In this document: one piece after another, positions 11,151 through 25,674 of the stretch
Numbering within the stretch: position 1 is the first letter of the stretch
Layout of the letters: each line of letters begins with the position of its first letter
Notes under the pieces: model-generated
Seen by the model: only the letters and a program-made list of their open reading frames with translations
Told to the model about the DNA's origin: nothing
Databases searched by the model: none
DNA from: Apostichopus japonicus
Lineage: Eukaryota > Echinodermata > Holothuroidea > Aspidochirotida > Stichopodidae
Length of the DNA stretch: 64,000 bases
NCBI RefSeq assembly: GCF_037975245.1
Contig: NC_092569.1
Span: forward strand, 15,869,501-15,933,500
Direction of reading: 5' to 3'
Program-made: the position numbers and the translations under genes

Positions 11151-12720
11151 AAGTTTTGATTGCATATGACCTTTGACTTTCTAATACAATTCTGATGCTC
11201 ACTAAGGTGAATCCTATACGATATAGTTGCGTACTTTTGGAGTCAACATGTTCACTAAGGTTTTCAGAACTTGACCTCTGGTGACCTGAAATGACCTTTT
11301 AGCCCTATAAACACTAACATGTCCTTGTACTCAGTTTGGTGAATACACATCAAAATATGAACGTTACTCAAGCTCTTTTCTTCAATATTTATCTGATTTA
11401 CAAGTTTTTTTCCCCTTCGGGTTGCCTCTTATGACCTCGAATTACTGTTGACCTGTACGAAAATCGCAAAGCTTCTCGTGCGAACCAAGGTAGATCCACA
11501 TGTACATTACAGTGTAAACTGAACGATCACGTTTGGTGTTGGCCATGGGTTTTACCAATAATATTCTTGTATACTCACTAAGTATGGCAGGTCTTGCCAA
11601 GTTGGGGGGGGGGGGAAGGGAGGGGGAGGTGTTGCTGATCAGCTGACAACCCTCAAAAGGTTGAAAGATACATTTCAGCTCAATTGATAAATATTTTGTA
11701 CAAACACAAGAGCACATCTATCGGAGCTTATATTTAGTCTTTTCAAGAAGCTAATACACGAAAATGATTTTTTTTTTATTATAATTTTCACATTTGCCAA
11801 ATTATCAACACGAAATATTGAAATTGTATAACAGGTTTTTACGACATCAAATTCCTCGTGTTTTAAATTCAACTTAGTTAACATATAAACTGATTAAAGA
11901 AACCGCACTGCTTAAAACTTGTCTTAGCGTTTCGGTGATTGCTTTTAATTATAGAGATGGGAATTTACCAGGGGTAGCGTGGCCGGGTGGCGTCGGAGGT
12001 TTCATAACCAACCCTTTTCACGGATTAGAAATAAATCTTCCCATCGTTAACTCAAATTAAAACGTGTTTGTTATTAATCACGTGACATTTTGCTGAAAAT
12101 TAAGGCATAAAAAGCCCCAGTTTTGTAGAAATGTACTTCAAAAGACAATCACCAGAGGCTAAATGATTCCTTGCCAAATTTATATGAAAACATTTAATGG
12201 AAATTGCATTACAAGATACGACCTCTACTGACCTCCAATGAAATGTGATCTCCACAGAAAGCTATCGCTCCTTGTATTATTTTACGGTGGATCCACCTAC
12301 CTTCTTAGAAGTACAACCAGGCTTTATTATTTGAGTTGGTGTGTTTACAATGTATTTAGAATTTGACCTCGGTTGAACCCAAATGACATTTGTCCAATAT
12401 GGTTCTTGTACTCACTACTGTGGTCCAACGTACCAACTAATTTATCCAAGCTTTAATTTTACAGTTATCGTGTTTACAAAGATCGTTGAACCTTGACCTA
12501 TGTTGACCTCCAATTTCTATAAAGATCTTGTATTAACTTCAGTGGTCCCAAATAACACGTTTGTTGTTTCACTCAAGCTTCGCTTTGCAGTTATCATCTT
12601 TACGAGGCATTTCGGTTTTGATCTCAGATGACCTTTGACCTCCAGCAATTGCAATAGGGTTCTTGTATCTACCAAGCGAAATTTAAATACCAAGTATATC
12701 CAAACTATATCCAAACTTTT
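11150..12720. repeat. Diverged tandem repeat, about 125-130 bp period, rich in TGACCT
   Basis: Segments that combine a pair of TGACCT-like words, TTCTTGTA(C/T), CTCACT..GTGGTCC and CAAGCTT..GTTATC..TTTAC recur. The TGACCT pairs near 12235, 12363, 12492 and 12617 are 125-130 bp apart, and older copies are visible near 11165, 11275 and 11435. The units are strongly diverged and contain no gene. Confidence 0.6.
12629..12641. promoter_or_regulatory. DR1-type nuclear receptor motif (sequence match only)
   Basis: TGACCTTTGACCT is the exact complement of a direct repeat of AGGTCA with one-base spacing, the consensus for RXR/HNF4-type receptors. It sits in a diverged tandem repeat where related pairs recur, so it may have no function. 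Confidence 0.25.
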
Positions 12721-12766
12721 TTTTTTTGAGAGTTATAGGATTCTTGCACACAAGAAACGTGCATCT

Positions 12767-12768
<2 letters not shown>

Positions 12769-12813
<45 letters not shown>

Positions 12814-12834
12814 CTATATATATATATATATATG
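12769..12834. repeat. (TA)n microsatellite
   Basis: An almost pure TA dinucleotide tract with few interruptions; reading frames through it only give isoleucine/tyrosine repeats. Confidence 0.95.
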
Positions 12835-15238
12835 GGTATGTGGTATGGGTATGGTCCAAAACTTCATAAAAGACAGCACGTATGACGTCACAGTCTTACA
12901 GTCTTCCCCAGTTTAAATTTTCCATCAAATACTATGTTGCACCGTAAAGAGCAGAAACGTAGAGAGAAACCACCGACATTTAGATATATTAACGTGTTTA
13001 ACCGGAACGCGCGTGAACAAACATACATATTATATTCTAGAATGGCGCCATAGAAAACGTCTCGCTTTCTTATGCTGCCAGGAGAAATGTCTCTCTTTGC
13101 TCTGCTTTTCGCCACGAGTCGGAAAATGTAACTTCGAATTTCATATCTCACCAGCTCTAAACACATCTTTTTCCATAGTCATTTCAAGTAACGGAAACAA
13201 GTTGTATCAGGTATAGACACCTTCCATACGTAACAGCTGTCCTCGACGTCAGCACTATTCAGTTCTTGCAAAATAGTCAACATAAATAGCGCCATCATTT
13301 TGGTGAGACGGCTTGTCGTAAAGACGTCTCACATATCCAAGCCGAATGGTCTTTGTTGCACTCCGTTGTTTCTAAATAACATTATTTCGCATTGATTTTC
13401 AGGCCATTTGTCACATTGTGGAACATTTATGACAATGTGCTGCCATCAGATGGCGATGACGTAGAACCAGAATGACGTAATCCAGCTGCAAACGGCCATG
13501 TCTGTAACGAATGAGCATAAAGGGCATTGTTAATTGTTTATAAATAACAAGCAAACATGTATCGTATAATACTGTGTAAGTGACAATAATATACTAGGCT
13601 CAATGAAGGTTACTGTATGAGAAAAGTAATGTCTTGTGAGACGAATGTGGATCTACTGTGATGCATGTTATCTTTGTAAATAGCCTACTGTTCAATCTAC
13701 GTGGATTTATTTCTTCTTAATCCTTTCCTATGTTCAATTTCAATCCCCAGACATCACCGCAATGGTCGTGAAAATTCTGATTGGTCGTTTTAATTTAAGT
13801 TTCTTAATAATTTAAATCAAATATTTTACGTGGGTAAATGCTTCTCTCTCATATTCCATAGGACATTCGATTAATATTTATCGTTGTTTTAATTTTATGA
13901 TTACAGTGGAGAAACATACAAAGGATCCGTTTTTACTCTCATGGTCCCTATTCCCTTACTTACCGGAATACTACTTTATGCCTCCTACTCCCCCCTCACC
14001 TCTACCCCAGTCACTCAAGATATGTCATTACTCCATTCAAAACGTAGTAAGTGTGACAATTATATCCGATATGCCTACATGAATTGACTTGCTACTTGGA
14101 TATTATCAACAGCGCAATAGCATCACATATTTAACTCATGTATCGTACGCGTACACAAGTCCCGGTTTCCCGGTAGTAGGCTACTCTGTACAGTGTGTGA
14201 ATATACTACGTTCGACTCAAGGTTGGCAATGCTTTGAGCGCGTGGTGGCTGGTTCCCTTGAATTGTACGAGACGCCAAGACCAGAACTCATGAGCCCGTA
14301 TATTGTAAAACAAAAACAAGGTCAATCACCGACCATTACCACTCATCGACGATTTCCGACACAAGTTCAATACAATGAATGATAAGCCTATGTACGTAAT
14401 AGACGTCACAAGTTAAACGAAGGTCGCATCCTGTTTGATGATTGGTCGTAGAGATTCCAACGCTAGTTTAATTTATTTATTTATTCTCTTCTTATTTATT
14501 AGATGTGGGGGGTGGGGGTTAAATTTATGGCGGATACATTATCAGTCTGTGACAATCAATAGAAGCCACCCATGCATGACTACTGCAGACCCAGCCTAAA
14601 CGAAACTTTTCTTATCTCCGATTCAGTATAATTAATATAGTTTTCATAACACAATGTGACAGGTTACGGTGAAAATCTGGCGAAATGTAAACAAAAATGA
14701 AACGAATTTCCTGCAACACTTGAGCGTCATTTTCCAAACATTCTGAACTAAATCAGCTGGCTGGCTATCATAGCATGCTTGATTACGACACCCTCAAATA
14801 TTCACCTTCCGTCTTTAAACTGGTTTTATCAAGAGTATCAAATTGTAACGTTTTGGAGTTACGTAAACTTTCTCGTATTGTAAAGAAGAAAAAAAAAAGA
14901 CTTGGTATGCAAAAGAAATCGAATTATTTATCGAAATAAATTATCGAAAGAATTGTGTTAGCAAAAAGCTATAAAATCTAAATTGTTATAGTTGATGTTT
15001 CATTTAGCCAGTAACACTGCAGAGACTTACTATCTTACCGAACGGTGACAAACAGTTTGGTTTCGATACACTGCAAATATTCCTCCCTCTTTAAATTGTT
15101 AACGCCCACCCGCTCCCTCCCCCACACACCCAACTATTAGAACTCATTGTTATGGGCCTCGTTTTTTTTTATCTTTTTTATCTATAGTCGATTTTATTAT
15201 TGTCGACATTAACCCTTTGCGAAGTACTACCCATATTA
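12835..15238. other. Intergenic, no gene seen
   Basis: AT-rich sequence with short C runs. No exon with a recognisable domain and no clear element boundary were found. Confidence 0.5.
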
Positions 15239-15638
15239 CAGTGGCGGAGCGTCCATACAGTCAGGGGGGCGGATGCCCCCACCCCCCCCCCCCCCCCTGA
15301 CGGACTCAAATGGACTGCTGGCGCCCTTTTCAGCTGTTTACTTATTCGCGATTATTGACTTTTTTATTGCGCTCTCATCTACCTATTGACATTTGTCACA
15401 TTTTGTTGGTGTAATTTTCTGACAAAATGCTCTAACATCTATTTATTCTTCGTTTATCTGTAAATTAGAAAGGCCCGGAAAGGGTCATTTCCGGCGATCT
15501 AGGGAGTATCTTTACTCAAAAAATTTCTGTACGCTCCGCGCCAACTTGTGGTGGCGCTCCGCTTAGATAGTGTTGAAAGCGCCCCTACAGAACATTCTCG
15601 CCCCCCCCCCCCGAACAATACCCCTAGCTCCGCCACTG
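15239..15638. mobile_element. hAT-like MITE (400 bp)
   Basis: The ends read CAGTGGCGGAGC and, at the other side, GCTCCGCCACTG, a terminal inverted repeat of the type seen in hAT elements. The flanks share CATATT (CCATATTA before, CATATTTA after), an approximate 8-bp target duplication. The interior has long C runs and shares with the 4966-5268 element the stretch CATTTCCGGCGATCTAGGG and CGCTTAGATAGTGTTG. It is non-coding. Confidence 0.75.
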
Positions 15639-17604
15639 CATATTTACATTTCAAATGATCAAACAAAGAAAATATACCATCATGTGATATTCTTTTTTCC
15701 CCTAAAATAATGTCTATACACTGAACTGTCGCATAATTGGGTGATTCCATTTGATGTGCAAAATGTTGTCGCATAGACATTTGTCATGATACTAAGTATT
15801 ACTTACATACGAGAACCAGAACAGATTTGTTTGAAAGTTCGAGTGTTTTAGCCTTTTTCATTTACTTTTGTTTTCACTGTGTTAATTTACAATACCATAA
15901 CATGTGATACGACAATAATTAGCCAAAACTAAAAATAATATCGAACAGAGAAAAACCTAATTTTACATGAAAAAATTATAACAATCCTTGATGTTGCATA
16001 ATGTGGTGCTTTTCCTTGATTATAAATGATGAACATCCAAATTGAGAGCGAAAATTAAAATAAAATTCGTGAGAATTTTGGATTTTTTTTTTTAAATCTA
16101 CAGGTATAAATATATTTTTTTGTCATGCACTTTTTTTTTTAAATCACAGGATTACCTTTCCTTTTTTCCATGTTTAATTAACTTGTGCTGCATTGTTATG
16201 GGGAATTTACTAAATAACCGTTCGGTTATTTACCAATAGTAACGCCAGAGTCCCAACATAAGGAAACGTTATGAAAACATTGATTACGACATAATTATTT
16301 TTACGTTTTGACTGAGATGTGTTTATCATTTATTTCAGTTATGCTGAAAATCGAAGGTCTCGAAATCATCTTTCCGAACAAAATCAATGAAAATACCAAA
16401 CTTTATTTAATTAAAATTCATTGAATTTATCTATTGAATTTGTTCTGTATTTTCTCGCTAAAAGTACTCCGATGAATTACAATCTGACTTTGAGATGTAC
16501 ACAGTCAAACATTGAAAGTTAATGAATTAATTCTTAATTGTAGGGAAAATTATATAATATGGTAACACTCCCTTCTTAAATCACTTTTGAAACAAGCTGC
16601 GATTTTTCTGTTTAAAACGTGACACTGAAAGTTGTTAGTGTGAACCTGGGTGAATTACAACACAGCAATATTAATTGTGACACAATGAAAATATTATTAA
16701 ACGATATCTGTAACGTAAATTGCATATTATGAAGACCATTCAGTATCACAGAAAATAAATATTGTTTCCACACGAAGTCTTTTCTGGACCGTCCAGTGAT
16801 ATAGTCGTAACTTCTATGTGTCAATTGACTGAATTATTTATGTAATTACAACTTATTATTTACGTATTATTTAATGTAATTGTATATGTTTATGACGGTC
16901 GCATGCTTCCATACTGCAGCAAAATTATGACGCAAAGTACATTTCTTTTGAAATGGTTTACTCGTGTACATTAGTGAGTCATGTCTTCGTTGAGCACAAC
17001 ACAACATGGGTAACGATTGTATGGTATGAACGTAACGCAATATTACTAAATGCCTGAAATGCGATCGTAAATCATGAAAGGCTGGAACCCCTTTCCCTCC
17101 GACTTCCCCATCCTCAAATGTATTATTTTCATTGGATAAAGTATTACAACTCTCTGTTATGGCGCTCTATTTGCGTTATCCTCTCATCTGTTTTGGTGTA
17201 ATAATTGTTTCGCTAATATTTTCGACTACAGTCACGTGACAATGCTAAAAATGTTTCTTTGAGCAGTCAAGATTTTGTTGTCTGTTTCAAATATTAAATA
17301 GAAATATTGAACAGCATTAATGACAAATTTTGCAGATTGATAAAGCCTGCGATTTATGAATTGTGTTTGCGACGAAATAGTTAGGCTTTATTGAAATGAA
17401 GTATATTATCGTATCATATTATCGGTATTCCAATATAGGCAAATTTTAACATTTAATATCAGCAAAATCAACGCCATACGCTGTTATAAAAGGGGATTAA
17501 TTGTTGTCTACCTTCTTGGCTGAAATCTACTAGCATTATACGTTCAATACAATAATTAATTTATTCATTCATAATTGTTTAGCTATCACGTTGGTAAGAG
17601 AAGT

Positions 17605-17606
<2 letters not shown>
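15639..17606. other. Intergenic, very AT-rich, no gene seen
   Basis: Nothing was recognised on either strand. Confidence 0.5.
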
Positions 17607-18480
<874 letters not shown>

Positions 18481-18699
18481 GTAGTAAGCTATAAGTCCAT
18501 ACTATTAGTACTTATTTTTATTTTCAAGTATATATATATAGTTACGTGTTGTACTCGTTTTCACTTTTCTCGTGCAGTTATTTCGCATAGTACTAGTAGT
18601 ATCAATTCTGTTACGAGATTGAATACCCGTCCCCTCGTATTTTCAAATTATTATACTCTAGCCTGTCTGCTTAAAAGAGTCTGCAACATTTCCCCCTGC

Positions 18700-18790
18700 A
18701 TAAATTATAACATAGGAGTGCAACCGGAATTTACGTCATTTACAATATTTAAAGAATATCAACATTGCCCCCAAAAATAGCAAAATATGT
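18700..18790. repeat. Older diverged copy of the same segment
   Basis: CGGAATTTACGTCATTTACA and ATATTTAAAGAATATCA, followed by a C run, parallel CGGGATTTACATCATTTGCA and ATATTTAATGTTCATCA in the two young copies. The unit is therefore a family member and not unique DNA. Confidence 0.5.
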
Positions 18791-18945
18791 CAAATATTGG
18801 TCACCTCTGCTTAAACTCTTTACTAATATTTTAATAACACTCTATAACGTATAGTTATTCTGAGTGAGCCATTTAACTGTCTATTTAATAAAGTAATAAC
18901 CATTTATCATCACTACATGGCGTAACTTATGCCTCTGCATAGGAA

Positions 18946-19182
18946 TTGCTTAGATGACTATAGACGAACGGGATTTACATCATTTGCAATATTTAATGTT
19001 CATCATTATTACCCCCCCCCCCCCCAAGAAAAAAACAATCTACAGGAAAGCACTTTGGAATATTTCTCGTAATATTTTAGCATTTTCAAATTTGGGACCA
19101 ATGCTGATGACCTTTGAAAGGCACAGTCGTAATTGGTTAGAGAAGCGACGGTCTGACCATTTATCAGATAGGATTCGATATA
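18946..19182. repeat. Direct repeat, copy 2 of the 236-bp segment
   Basis: Matches 18048-18283 almost base for base, with a C run two bases longer. Downstream the copies part: copy 1 enters a TA tract and copy 2 does not. Confidence 0.9.
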
Positions 19183-20302
19183 CAGAGCAATACAGGTAGT
19201 CATTAAGATATTAAAGACGTAACAAACCGCAACAAGCCTACACCGAAGTTAGAATTTATCGAATTACAAAGGATCTCGTGCAGTATCTCAGCCAATCGTT
19301 GCATTTTAGATTTTTTTTTTTCGTTTTTCTTTTACCTTCGCTCTTTCTCACTAACATGGTTGACGAGAGGTTATTATGTCCTGATAGTTAATTAGTTGAC
19401 GTTTGCCTATAATCATACCTTGAGCTCAACCCTCCCCCGCAGACTCCCCGGGTGAAATGCTTGTAGCACGAGATATGTAAACTTGTAAGGGGCATTGTAC
19501 TACAAAGAAAACTTAACGGAGACACAAACCAGTAATTATTAGTCTCTTTGTGATAAAGATAACTTCAAAATACAGTTATGAAAAATCTGATTCAACTTAG
19601 GAGACAACAAATTCTAAAATATGACATCATGTGCTTAAACTATCTTTGTTTTCTAAGTCCATTGTTTGGTGTTTTTAGTTTCTATATTTGCAGATGGGTT
19701 TAGTAAACGCTGAACCTAAAATATGGAACCTCTTTATATAATATCTCATGATTAGAATGGTGCCAGGATCTACACTGTTTACATTCTATCTTAAAAATAT
19801 GTAAAGAAAATATATAGATAAAATTAAAGGTTTCCGACTCTAGCGGTCGTATGACATCACATATTCACGAAACGACACTGTTCTCAGACGCGGCCTGTAA
19901 ACCTAGATATCTTCTTAGCCGTTTGGGAGGGGCGGGAGCGAGGTGGGAGGGGGGCTTTCTCTTCACAAAGATCTCCGTCTTATACGCCAAAGTTGATGGT
20001 TGGGGCTGTGATCTCCTTTAAGATCCTTTTAGAGGGTTTGTATAAATGATACAGGCATTTGGCATTTGCGCCGGAATCCTTTTACTGTTGTTAGATTTTA
20101 AATGTTGTTACGTCACCCTGAGGTTCACGTTCCTTACCAACTAAATTCGAATCCGCAATATATACAAATTATCGCCATCCACCACGAATTAATAGTACTA
20201 TTCAACACTGGTTATGAACACTGGGTATCAACATTTTGAGACTATACAGTATTTAAACTATTCAAAAAACATTTGTGTAAGGCACACCGATTCATGGCTT
20301 AA
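19183..20302. other. Intergenic, no gene seen
   Basis: Contains a short G-rich stretch around 19926-19955; no recognisable coding exon. Confidence 0.5.
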
Positions 20303-20851
20303 AGGTCTACGGACACTTGGCCAATTTGTTCCATAATCAGTATATTTGTTGTGTGTGATAAACTCATTCAAAACTTCTTTGAAAATATTCGAAAAGCTCT
20401 TTTCGTTTCAAGATATACACATTTGAAGTTTTGATTAATCTGGTAAAACTCATAAAATATGTGCAAAGTGGTACGCTCATTAGCATTTCTCTTATTTTAA
20501 CCCCTTATTACAAGGCCACATATTTCATTTGAATAATGCGATGTTCCTCTTTTCAAAGAAGACAATAAAATATTTCAAAATATCGCCAAAAGGGTTCAAA
20601 CTTGTGTTTCAGTGTTCCTTGTTGTAAAGTTGTAAATACATTACAGAAAATTAAGCAGTCATACCCTATAGTACATCATCAATGTGCATAATTAGCTATT
20701 TGTTTATTCATACATGAAACAAGAATTATGGTAAGACTAGTAAATGGTCATATCTTGATGGATTTTGATGGGAACTGCAGCTATTTCATGATTTCTAATG
20801 CCTTAATACAGTGATTAGGACAATGCTGTTCCTATACGTGTCCGTAGACTC
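20303..20851. mobile_element. piggyBac-like MITE (549 bp) flanked by TTAA
   Basis: Terminal inverted repeats contain GTCTACGGACAC (left) and GTGTCCGTAGAC (right). Both ends abut TTAA (20299-20302 and 20852-20855), the target duplication used by piggyBac elements. No transposase frame is present, so this is a non-autonomous copy. Confidence 0.75.
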
Positions 20852-20855
20852 TTAA

Positions 20856-22667
20856 CAGCGAGTAAAAGAAGAGTGGGCAAAATTCGTCATTTCGGTTGTA
20901 TCATTGTAAGACTGAAATACAGTCAATAAAATGTGCCACATACAATTCAGATTCAAACAAGATTTATATTATTTGAATATATAATTTGCAATGAATAATG
21001 TTGGCGTTTCTGTAATGTTTCATATTGTTTATTTTCGTTTTGTTTAATTGCAAATAATAACAACACAAACCTTCAATCACGGGAGACATAAAAAAAATAT
21101 AATTTTTATATGGATTTATCGTCATTTTAAAGATGATGTGGGAGTTTAATTTCTTCCGAAAATTAGACAAATAAGAAATAAAGAATTTAAGTAAAGACCA
21201 ATTACAATTAAAAAAATATTAACAATACTCAGAAAGCGGCCTGTGTTGATTTTTTAATTAGTAAATTGCCATATAAAAATTGAAAGCAACGAAAAGTATT
21301 TGGGATAACGTTATATTTGATTTGCAAAGGCGGCAAGAGAGTTTATTTGACGGATATGGGGGAGGGAAGGAGGCACAAAGTTGCCGGGACAAGTGACTTT
21401 CCTTTGCTGCATTTACAAAATCGAATCAAAGCTTTCCGACAAAATGGATCCGCTTTGTATATTAGGCCTATACTGCAAGTTTTAGTGATTAACTAATTTG
21501 AATTTAATTTTTCAACAAAAGGTCACTTTTTTTTAAGTAACAAAAGACACTGTTTATTTACAAGTAAAAAGAAGGGGGAGTACTTCTCATGAACAGAAAG
21601 GGACACTTGCGGAACATGAAAAATTGCATTTGTTATGTTCTTCGAAGAACTTTGGGAGTACATGCTTCATGTGGCGGTTCCCCACCCCACCTCCCCCCTC
21701 CTCCCGACCCGGTTCCGACGACCGACCCTGAAAGTTGTAGCTTTATAAAGAATGAGTTTTATATGGGCAGTTGACTTTATATACGCTCTCTACATGCAGT
21801 AGTACAGTTAATTCACAGATTTTTCTTCCTGTTTCCAATCACGATAGGCACAAATTCTGTGGTGTTTGTGTAGGCGACTATATATAGCTGCATCATACGT
21901 CCTAGATATTAGCAGACTTTTTCAAATTAATTGAGGTAGCTTAAGACACTTTACCCTTTCTTCCCACAAAACCCACAAATTCTCTGTTCGTAACCATACC
22001 ATGCCGACGGTAAACATATTTAGTGAAGTGCCGTTTAAGTAACATCTGGTTTAACTCTGTTCTATAGTCTTGGCCGCGACACCAATATACAATTTATATT
22101 TTTGCCCAGACAGTTTAACATTTTCCCTCTTCCATCAAAATCTCAACAATCCGCGCCATTTATATAAAGATTCAACACAGGCGCGCTTGCTAACATGTTA
22201 AATCAGTAAACTTTACTTTTACGTTTATTCGTTTTCGGTATGTTCATTTTTGAAAACAAGATCACAGATGAATACAAAAAAAAAAAAAACATCACCTTAA
22301 CTTTCATGTTTTCTAGAAAAGTAGAGAGACAAAAAAGAAAAAGAAGAAAAGCCCATTGTGTTACTGTTTTGGGATGTATTTTTTTTACTGCATTGAATTT
22401 CAATGATTTTTTTATCAACTACTCCGGCACTACATATAGGAGCAACACAATAGTAATCAACCTATTAAATCAATCTTCAATGAATATTTCCAAATGTGTT
22501 ACGAAGTTATACCCTACTAACAATTGTCATGAGTGTAAGTCATTTGTTTTCTAGCTACTCATTGAAGTTATTTCATTAATACCCTACTGATGTATAGCCA
22601 CAGAAATATCCTATCGTCATTATAACGACAGACATTAAGAACTATAAAATAATCCAATCAAACTTAC
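20856..22667. other. Downstream side (intron) of the bHLH gene; no exon recognised
   Basis: This follows the donor site of the bHLH exon on the minus strand. A second coding exon, expected to encode a short tail beginning TWPF-like in TCF21/musculin relatives, was looked for and not found; it may lie left of the window's visible signal or be diverged. Confidence 0.45.
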
Positions 22668-23249
22668 CAGCTTTACTGGATGAACAGATTCCTGTTCGTT
22701 TTCATTCTGTAGTATTCGCTGAAGATGGGCAATGTAACAAGCAGCTAACCTTAAAGTATCCAATTTAGACAATTTGGTATCATCGGGTACCCACGGCAGA
22801 CTTGTTTTCAGTTTTGTAAAAGCTTTGCTCAAAACTCTCATTCTACTACGCTCTCGTGCGTTAGCTGCGTTCCTCTGCGACGGCTTAATCGGCGCACGAG
22901 TTCGCGAACTCTTCTTCGAAACTCTGCCGCCGGTCAGTTTCTGTTTCCGCCTCCGTCGACGGGTCGTTTCTGTTTGCTCCCCTGTCTTCACTCCCTTCGG
23001 ATGAACCTGATCCTTCTCCGTCCCACTTGTCTCCTCCGACGAACTTGTTGCAAAGTCTCCATCTTGTCTCTGAAAGTAATCGAGATCTATCTCGAACGCT
23101 ACATCAATCGTATCATGGTCAACCGATAGCGAAGTTTTGAAACCATTGTAACCGAACTGTTCCGCTGTGAATGTGTGAGAATGTTGCGATAGAGGCTCGC
23201 CGAGCCCGTTCATGGGCATGGCGTAACAAGCTGCTAGCTCCGATGCCAT
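22668..23249 (-). CDS. TCF21/musculin-family bHLH transcription factor, first coding exon
   Basis: A 194-codon first coding exon starting at [15 protein letters not shown] (ATG at 23249-23247, good context GAAATGG). It ends exactly at a GTAAGT donor (22667-22662) in phase 0. The N-terminal half is acidic and serine-rich. A basic cluster RRRRRKQK lies at residues 97-104. The bHLH domain spans about residues 125-180: basic part [20 protein letters not shown], loop [18 protein letters not shown], helix 2 [13 protein letters not shown]. The [18 protein letters not shown] and [19 protein letters not shown] signatures are those of TCF21/musculin, and the break after VHPVKL is where those genes have their intron. 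It should act as a nuclear E-box-binding dimer with E proteins, in mesodermal or coelomic cell fate by family analogy. An open frame continues upstream to 23396 but is probably 5' UTR with a possible acceptor (GAAAACAG) before GCGAAGG. Confidence 0.92.
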
Positions 23250-25590
23250 TTCGGAGTGTAACTGCCTTCCTTCGCCTGTTTTCAATAATATAATAATAAT
23301 AAAATAGAAACAACAACAACTAGGGTCTAGGCCAATAGGAAAACAGAATATTGTTTGATCAGTATTTCTATGCGTACATTTCGTGACTACTACCACAAGA
23401 TAAAAACACAGTCAAACACAGACAAATTCCATGCGTCATATTTATAAAAATAAAAATAAAAAAATTGCACGATGATCCAGCAATCCGCAATACTTGTATC
23501 TTTCTCATAGATGAAGTGATATGTAAAGCAATCGTATTATTCCAGTGACAGTTCCCGGGTTGAACTAGGCGTAGTCATTTCAGCTACTGCCAGAAAACAC
23601 TCCGTATATTATCTGTACGTAAATTGTTTCGATCTGTTTTCGTTTCAGATTCAAAAAAGTTAAAGTCAGAGACCGCTAAATAAACGACAAAATATGCAAA
23701 AGTCTCTAAATCGGTGAAGTGCCAGATTTTAAAGGAAGAAATTCATGCTCGTGTGTAATTGTTTGTGAACTGATCAATTGTTTTAAGTCGTTATCTTTAT
23801 AACGATTAACCACGGCCCTATTGCGTACGGTCAAACACGTGACAAACACGAACAAATTCGTGTACAAGGTCAAATGCTAATTTCTCCTCTGTAGTTCGTA
23901 AAGGGCAAAAAATGTTGCATCAAAACAGTTCCTTTAACATTTTAGTATAAATTTTAACACCTTTCAATTCCATTTGCTCACTGAAATAATATTTGATGTT
24001 TTCTCCAACTCTAATCATTTAAATGTTACAGTTGACGAAGCGTTTAAACTGGCACTACTGTATTCAACATTCTTTAGTTAACACTTCCCAGTTGTATTGT
24101 TGCTGGTCCGTTTATTGCTAAGAAGGTAATTGTTACGCTTTGATGAAAAATACTGCATATTTGTCTCTCTACTTGCATTTAATACAATGAAGCTCGTAAC
24201 TTGGATATCTGGATTTTTTTTATTTTAAACTATATTTTAATATCATTGTTTAAAAATTTGACAAACAATAAAAGATATTTGCTTGGAGATCGTCGTTTTG
24301 TAATTTAATAGCGGCGTTGGCCGTTTCGTAAAGAAACTTCATTGTTTCTCGATATGCAAAGGCTGCAGCTGTTACACATAATTAAATAGGAAAACAAATT
24401 TTCAAGAAAACTTGAGACAAAACAAAATTTCAAAGGAAAAACAATATAATGCACTTCAAGTCAGTCAATATGTTTGAGCAAGCCGTATTCCAGAAATTCA
24501 TGGGCAGAAGTCGCTTGGCTAATTTATTTGTTTCGCTGCTGTAAGATAGAAATGACCTCTGAAATGTTTTCGGTCTGCGCTGATCAGCAAATAAACACGT
24601 GAAGGAAATTGTTTTAGGTAGTTTCTACTTGCCTTTAAAAACTATCTCTCTAACGTTTCCTTGTAACTTCCCTGTGTTTGCTCTTACGTAAAACGCTATT
24701 TCCTGTATTGTTCTATGACATAATCTTCTTGGTGTCATTGAGAAACATGGAGAATGGTTTCATTTCCAATACGAAAACAGAAAAAAAAACGAAGATTTAA
24801 AAAAAAAGAAGATTGGCATCCATTTAATAAATATCAAACCGCGGGATATCCAACATTGGGGAACAAGAATATAAAAGTTAAGTGTTTCGGTGACATTAAA
24901 AATAAGGATAATCCGTTCATATTTCGAAGAAATTGAAGAAAATTCGAAGAAATCGAAGAAAGTTCGAAGAAATCCACAAAAGGTCCAACTATTGACAAAA
25001 CCATGGAATAGAAAACATAAGACTTTGTTAAGCTATAAGCTGAGGCATTTGATAAGGTAATGTTAACTGGTCGCCATAAAAGCGCAAATAAAACTGGGCG
25101 GTGCGGAATTTGAGAGTTTGCAACCGAGGGAGAAATGTATTTCCTCGTGCACCTTATAAAAAACCAGACATAAAAGAAGCAGTAAGAATTAGTATTTCAA
25201 AAATTTCTTGAGCAAAATCCTGAACTGAAGAATCACTGCCCGGCATTGAAAACAGGGCACAAATAGTTTTGATGAGCGAACGAGGTAGCTTATTTCGAGG
25301 TTATCCCGACTGGTCTAGTCTAACCTGGTCTAATCATTGCAATTCCGCATTACGCGTCGGAGAGCAAACGAGACCGGTTAAAGTTTTAAAAGAAAAGTTT
25401 GAACGCTTCAGCACTCAAAGTACGTGGTGATGGTGACCTTAAAGAAATAAAACCAGGGCAACGGGTGACATGCCCTGTCAGAATCTAGCCAATTGAACGT
25501 GAGTAATTTGGTAGATTTTAGGCGTTGGGGCGGGCATTCACCCGAGTGAAATGAGAGATTGACATACGGAAGTCTCTGAAGGAGCGAATG
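23250..25590. other. 5' flank of the bHLH gene, no other gene seen
   Basis: AT-rich. A short run of imperfect TTCGAAGAAAT words lies at about 24921-24975. No promoter element could be assigned with confidence. Confidence 0.45.
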
Positions 25591-25594
25591 ATAA

Positions 25595-25671
<77 letters not shown>
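25591..25671. repeat. (TA)n microsatellite
   Basis: A long TA dinucleotide tract with one early interruption. Confidence 0.95.

Positions 25672-25674
<3 letters not shown>

Noticed and set aside
23250-23396. N-terminal extension of the bHLH protein
   Set aside because: Low-complexity hydrophobic and isoleucine-rich residues from an AT-rich stretch, and a possible acceptor before the conserved-looking start. More likely 5' UTR or intron.
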